Assembly: GCA_963205005.1 (NCBI GenBank)
Contig: CAUJHW010000056.1
Location: 1 to 39,041, forward strand
Origin: Pseudomonadota bacterium
GTDB lineage: Bacteria > Pseudomonadota > Alphaproteobacteria > Caulobacterales > Caulobacteraceae
Reading direction: 5' to 3'
DNA length: 39,041 nucleotides
Position numbers and translations under genes: made by a program. Within the stretch, counting starts at the first letter, position 1, and each line of letters begins with the position of its first letter. Of the stretch, positions 34,462 to 39,041 are shown piece by piece. The notes under the pieces were generated by a model. It saw nothing but the letters and a program-made list of their open reading frames with translations, made no database searches and was not told where the DNA came from.

Positions 34462-37113
34462 CTACCCCGCAAGAGCCGCCTTGACCGCGGCCAGCCCATC
34501 CGCAGCCTTGCCGGCGTCGGGCGCGCCGCCCTGGGCGAAGTCGGGCCGGCCGCCCGCGCCCTGGCCGCCCATGGCCAGCACCGCCGCCTTGGCCAGCTCC
34601 GCGGCGTTGAACCGCGACTGGGCCGCGCCGGTGACCGCCACGGTCGCCGCCGCCTTGCCGTCGGCGGTGCCGATCAGCACGATGACACCGTCGGGCAGCT
34701 GCTTCTTGTACTCCTCGGCGATGGGCCGCAGGTCCTTGCCGCCGACCCCGTCCAGGATCCGCGCCAGCACGGCCACGCCGCCGATGTCTTCAGGTCCAGC
34801 CGCCGCGCCGCTGCCGCCGCCACCGCCCATCGCCAGCTGGCGCTTGGCGTCGCCAAGTTCCTTTTCCAGCTTTCGGCGCTGCGCTTCCAGCGCCTCGACC
34901 CGGGCGCCGACTTCCAGCACCGGCACCTTGAACTGGTCCGCCAGCGACCGGGCCACCTGGGCCTGGTCCAGCAGCCAGCGGCGGGCCGCCTCGCCGGTCA
35001 GCGCCTCAATGCGCCGCACGCCGGCGGCGACGCCCTGCTCCTGCACCACCTTGAACAGGGCGATGTCACCGGTCCGCGCCACATGGGTGCCGCCGCACAG
35101 TTCGACCGAATAGGCGCCCTCACCGCCCAGGGCGTGACCGAGCGTCAGCACGCGCACGCTGTCGCCGTACTTCTCGCCGAACAGCGCCATGGCGCCGGCG
35201 GCCATGGCCTCCTGCGGCGCCATCAGCTGCGTGTCGGCGGGCAGGTTCTGGCGGATCACCGCGTTCACCTCGGCCTCGATCCGATCGATCTCGGCGGGCG
35301 TCACCGGTTGGCCGTGGCTGAAGTCGAAGCGGATCCGCTCGCCGTCGACCATCTGGCCCTTCTGGGTGACGTGCGGGCCCAACACATTGCGCAGGGCCGC
35401 ATGCAGCAGGTGCGCGGCGGAGTGGTTGGCGCGCGTGGTGGCGCGGCGGTCCGCGTCCACCGCCAGCCGCACCCGCGCGCCGGTCTTCAGCGTGCCGAAA
35501 ACCACTTCCAGGTCGTGGACGAACAGGTCGCCGGCCTGTTTCTGGGTGTCGAGCACCCGGGCCTGGCCGCCGTCCCACTCGATCTCGCCCAGGTCGCCCG
35601 CCTGGCCGCCGCTCTCGGCGTAGAAGGGCGTGCGGTCGAACAGGACCTGCACCCGCGCGCCCGTCCCAACCGAGTCGACCTCCTTGCCGCCTTCGACCAG
35701 CACCAGGGTCTCGCCGGTGATCTCCGCGTCCTCATAGCCGGTGAACACCGTGGGGCCGAGGCGGTCGCGGATCGCGAACCATTCGCCGGCCGCCGCCACC
35801 TGGCCCGAGCCGGACCAGGCCTCGCGGGCCATGTCGCGCTGGCGGGCCATGGCGGTGTCGAACTCGGCCAGGTCGACGGTCAGCCCCTTGGCCCGCACCG
35901 CGTCCTGGGTCAGGTCCAGCGGGAAGCCGTAGGTGTCATAGAGCTTGAACGCCGTCTCGCCCGACAGGACGTCGCCCGCGTTCAGACCTGCCGTGGCCTC
36001 GTCGAGCAGACCCATGCCGCGGCCGAGCGTGCGGCGGAACCGCTCCTCTTCCTGGCGCAGGGTGTCGACGATGGCCGGCTCGGCGCGGCGCAGCTCCGGA
36101 TAGGCCTCGCCCATCTCGGCCACCAGGGTCGGAGCAAGCCGGTGCATCAGCGGCTCGGCGGCGCCCAGCAGGTGGGCGTGGCGCATGGCGCGACGCATGA
36201 TCCGGCGCAGCACATAGCCTCGCCCCTCGTTCGAGGGCGTCACGCCGTCGGCGATCAGGAAGCTGGAAGCGCGCAGGTGGTCGGCGATCACCCGGTGCGA
36301 AGGCTGGGCCTCGCCTTGCGCCTTGACGCCAGTCGCCGCCTCGCTGGCCGCGATCAGGGTGCGGAACAGGTCAATGTCGTAGTTGGAATGCACACCCTGG
36401 AGGATCGCCGAGATGCGTTCCAGGCCCATGCCGGTGTCGATCGACGGTTTGGGCAGGTTCACCCGCTCGCCACCCGGCAGCTGGTCGTACTGCATGAACA
36501 CCAGGTTCCAGAACTCCAGGAACCGGTCGCCATCTTCGTCCGGGCTGCCCGGAGGGCCGCCGGCCAGGGCCTCGCCCTGGTCGATGAAGATCTCCGAGCA
36601 CGGACCGCAGGGCCCGGTGTCGCCCATGGACCAGAAGTTGTCCGAGGTGGTGATGCGGATGATCCGGTCGTCATGGAAGCCGGCGATCTTCTTCCAGAGG
36701 TCCGCCGCCTCCTCGTCGGTGTGATAGACGGTGACCAGCAGCCGGTCCCTGTCGAGGCCGAACTCCTTGTTGATCATCGTCCAGGCGGCCTCGATGGCGC
36801 CGGCCTTGAAGTAGTCGCCGAACGAGAAGTTCCCCAGCATCTCGAAGAAGGTGTGATGGCGGGCGGTGTAGCCCACATTGTCCAGGTCGTTGTGCTTTCC
36901 GCCGGCGCGCACGCACTTCTGCGACGAGGTCGCCCGCGCCCAGGGCGAGGTTTCGGCCCCGGTGAAATAGTTCTTGAACGGCACCATGCCCGCGTTGACG
37001 AACAGCAGGGTCGGATCGTTCTGCGGGACCAGCGGCGCCGAGGCGACGAGGGCGTGATCCTTGCTCTGGAAATAGTCCAGGAAGTGGGTCCGGATCTCGT
37101 TCAGGGTCGCCAT
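34462..37113 (-). CDS. alaS: Alanyl-tRNA synthetase
   Basis: The 883-residue protein is a full-length class II Ala[48 protein letters not shown] at the start, [18 protein letters not shown] and GMGLERI in the catalytic domain. The editing domain carries the zinc-binding H-S-A-A-H and CGGTH motifs, and the C-terminal oligomerisation domain ends in KAALAG. It charges tRNA-Ala and clears mischarged Ser/Gly. ATG 37113 is the family start; the frame is open upstream through the repeat region but does not resemble AlaRS. It follows recA on the same strand with 302 bases between. Confidence 0.98.
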   Translation of the reverse strand: MATLNEIRTHFLDYFQSKDHALVASAPLVPQNDPTLLFVNAGMVPFKNYFTGAETSPWARATSSQKCVRAGGKHNDLDNVGYTARHHTFFEMLGNFSFGDYFKAGAIEAAWTMINKEFGLDRDRLLVTVYHTDEEAADLWKKIAGFHDDRIIRITTSDNFWSMGDTGPCGPCSEIFIDQGEALAGGPPGSPDEDGDRFLEFWNLVFMQYDQLPGGERVNLPKPSIDTGMGLERISAILQGVHSNYDIDLFRTLIAASEAATGVKAQGEAQPSHRVIADHLRASSFLIADGVTPSNEGRGYVLRRIMRRAMRHAHLLGAAEPLMHRLAPTLVAEMGEAYPELRRAEPAIVDTLRQEEERFRRTLGRGMGLLDEATAGLNAGDVLSGETAFKLYDTYGFPLDLTQDAVRAKGLTVDLAEFDTAMARQRDMAREAWSGSGQVAAAGEWFAIRDRLGPTVFTGYEDAEITGETLVLVEGGKEVDSVGTGARVQVLFDRTPFYAESGGQAGDLGEIEWDGGQARVLDTQKQAGDLFVHDLEVVFGTLKTGARVRLAVDADRRATTRANHSAAHLLHAALRNVLGPHVTQKGQMVDGERIRFDFSHGQPVTPAEIDRIEAEVNAVIRQNLPADTQLMAPQEAMAAGAMALFGEKYGDSVRVLTLGHALGGEGAYSVELCGGTHVARTGDIALFKVVQEQGVAAGVRRIEALTGEAARRWLLDQAQVARSLADQFKVPVLEVGARVEALEAQRRKLEKELGDAKRQLAMGGGGGSGAAAGPEDIGGVAVLARILDGVGGKDLRPIAEEYKKQLPDGVIVLIGTADGKAAATVAVTGAAQSRFNAAELAKAAVLAMGGQGAGGRPDFAQGGAPDAGKAADGLAAVKAALAG

Positions 37114-37183
37114 GGGATCTCGTTCTCGAAAACTGGGCACGTCGCCCCGACAGGTGGGGCCGCGACGATTTACGCGAAACCGT

Positions 37184-37291
37184 CCCATAAGCAAAAGGAG
37201 GCCCGGGACCAATGTCCCTCCCACAGGCAGACGGACGCCTGCAACGAATGCCCCGCCCATAAGCAAAAGGGCGCCCGGAACAAATGTCCCG
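37184..37291. repeat. Three tandem 36-bp repeats between recA and alaS
   Basis: Units are 37184-37219, 37220-37255 and 37256-37291, directly joined. Units 1 and 3 agree in 31 of 36 bases, units 2 and 3 in 27 of 36. Units 1 and 3 begin with CCCATAAGCAAAAGG and end near AATGTCCC. Unit 3 contains most of the recA terminator stem, so the array looks like a duplicated and partly decayed terminator. There are no spacers, so it is not a CRISPR array. The rest of the 302-base gap (37114-37183 and 37301-37415) shows nothing I can assign. Confidence 0.85.
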
Positions 37292-37300
37292 GACGCCCTT
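37267..37300 (-). terminator. Terminator of recA
   Basis: On the minus strand AAGGGCG...CGCCCTT arms (37294-37300 and 37267-37273) with an inner CCGG/CCGG pair enclose a GACATTTGTT-type loop and are followed by TTGC after TT, that is CGCCCTTTTGC. It is about 115 bases after the recA stop and overlaps repeat unit 3. Confidence 0.7.
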
Positions 37301-37415
37301 CGCATCCCAGGGCCTGGACGCCGTGGCGCGCAGGGTGGCTCGTCGGGTGGGCAGTTGGCGGACCGCTCCGTCCCGAAGGCGCCGTAGCGCCCCGGCCCCG
37401 GAGACTCAATCCGCT

Positions 37416-38498
<1,083 letters not shown>

Positions 38499-38586
38499 CA
38501 GATGCTCCTTATGTATGGGATTCGCCTGCCGGACAAACGGCTTCCCAGTGTCGGCGGACCGGAATCGGGCTTGATCCGATGGAACT

Positions 38587-38615
38587 AACGTACCCCATTT
38601 GTTCTAAGTTCGCAA
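38587..38615 (-). promoter_or_regulatory. Likely recA promoter
   Basis: Read on the minus strand, TTGCGA (38615-38610) and TACGTT (38592-38587) are 17 bases apart, about 90 bases before the recA start. The -35 hexamer lies inside the LexA box, which explains repression. Confidence 0.55.
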
Positions 38616-38622
38616 TATGTTC
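38608..38622. promoter_or_regulatory. lexA site: LexA (SOS) box of recA
   Basis: GTTC-GCAATAT-GTTC is an exact fit to the alphaproteobacterial LexA box GTTC-N7-GTTC. An extra GTTC lies just before it at 38601-38604. It covers the -35 region of the predicted recA promoter. Confidence 0.9.
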
Positions 38623-38686
38623 TTTTGCGGGGATGGGTACTGGCCTGTTTTAAGCCCTAGTGGCCTAGTTTGATTTCGGTAGGGGC

Positions 38687-39041
38687 CTAATTTGCGGCGT
38701 ATTGCTTGTCGGTAAGCCATGCGCAGAAGGCCGCCGCGAACGCGCAAGCCAGCGCATAAAGCAGCCCTGCAAGCACCCATGAGGCGGACGAATGCGAGCG
38801 CCAAAGTCCGAAGGTGCCTACGGCCACAAAACAAATTGTAGCCAGCCAAAGGGGCCGATTTTCAACCGGACCACGGCTCAGGCCCCAGTGCACCAAGCAG
38901 AGCAGCAGCCAAGGAATGATCGTAGTGTAGTAAGCTAAGCCAGCTCCCATGATTGCCACCAAAAAGGCAGGAGCTCCAAATTTTCCGCCGCTCTCAAATG
39001 CACTGACAACCGGGTGCCCCACCAGCCAGACCAGCAGCGGC
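38687..39041 (-). CDS. Membrane protein of unknown function, 5' end outside window
   Basis: The frame is open to the window edge. The visible part (about 117 residues) reads PLLVWLVGHPVVSAFESGG at the edge, then has about three hydrophobic segments: FLVAIMGAGLAYYTTIIPWLLLCLV, PLWLATICFVAVGTFGLW and WVLAGLLYALACAFAAAFCAWL. It ends in TDKQYAAN. It is a small integral membrane protein with no recognisable family. A GTG at 39022 could be the start, but the hydrophobic residues before it suggest the gene begins beyond the window. Base composition is more AT-rich than in neighbouring genes. Confidence 0.6.
   Translation of the reverse strand, partial: PLLVWLVGHPVVSAFESGGKFGAPAFLVAIMGAGLAYYTTIIPWLLLCLVHWGLSRGPVENRPLWLATICFVAVGTFGLWRSHSSASWVLAGLLYALACAFAAAFCAWLTDKQYAAN

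Noticed and set aside
37184..37291. CRISPR array
   Set aside because: The period is 36 bases but the units are directly joined without spacers and are imperfect.
37112..37387. A repeat-containing small protein with 12-residue repeats in the recA-alaS gap
   Set aside because: All frames stay open because the repeat length is a multiple of three; there is no ribosome site and the sequence is better explained by a copied terminator.

Overview
The window looks like a chromosomal stretch from a high-GC alphaproteobacterium of the Caulobacteraceae, with Phenylobacterium more likely than Caulobacter. Supporting signs are a GTTC-N7-GTTC LexA box at recA, PEPxxWA-type C-terminal sorting signals, a TonB-dependent receptor, a recA-alaS neighbourhood, many GTGA/TAGTG-type gene overlaps, and the PurS/PurQ/small-PurL form of FGAM synthetase. 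The genus is an inference from gene content. I see no prophage, insertion sequence, CRISPR array, tRNA or rRNA.

Layout. 1-1397: tail of purC, purS, a small lipoprotein gene and purQ, tightly packed. 1662-12819: an exported-protein and uptake block, with a PEPxxWA trypsin-like protease, an alpha-amino-acid ester hydrolase, an APH-type kinase plus a short-chain dehydrogenase, two more PEPxxWA proteins, a TonB-dependent receptor and an MFS transporter. 12865-16235: purL overlapping a D-threonine aldolase/D-serine dehydratase-like PLP enzyme. 16298-17879: a periplasmic TPR protein and a zinc-free NADP-dependent reductase. 18018-20027: a Tat-type flavin amine oxidase 3 bp from a periplasmic cytochrome c. 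20083-22974: a TetR/SDR pair diverging from an alpha/beta hydrolase, then a stand-alone CinA-C gene. 23060-26708: a serine hydrolase, a large inverted repeat, then BolA, monothiol glutaredoxin, thioesterase and MscS channel. 26767-31982 (minus): rpsD, two DUF1254/DUF1214 proteins, a nitronate monooxygenase-like enzyme and trmJ. 31981-34336 (plus): a class A beta-lactamase and NADP isocitrate dehydrogenase. 34462-38498 (minus): alaS and recA. 38687-39041: a partial, AT-richer membrane protein gene.

How the parts work together. PurS, PurQ and PurL make the FGAM synthetase complex of purine synthesis, although purL lies 11.5 kb from purQ. The amine oxidase and cytochrome c probably form a periplasmic amine dehydrogenase chain that passes electrons to the respiratory chain instead of oxygen. 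BolA and the CGFS glutaredoxin are standard partners in iron-sulfur cluster handling. The receptor and MFS transporter may carry one substrate across the outer and inner membranes. The rest is mostly ordinary housekeeping or single-enzyme metabolism.

The observations most worth a second look are the amine oxidase/cytochrome c pair, a PEPxxWA protein with a 50-residue tail beyond its sorting signal, a threefold 36-bp repeat carrying the recA terminator, a trmJ-led overlapping operon with two DUF1254 paralogues of different predicted location, and a family of ccggga-type inverted repeats.
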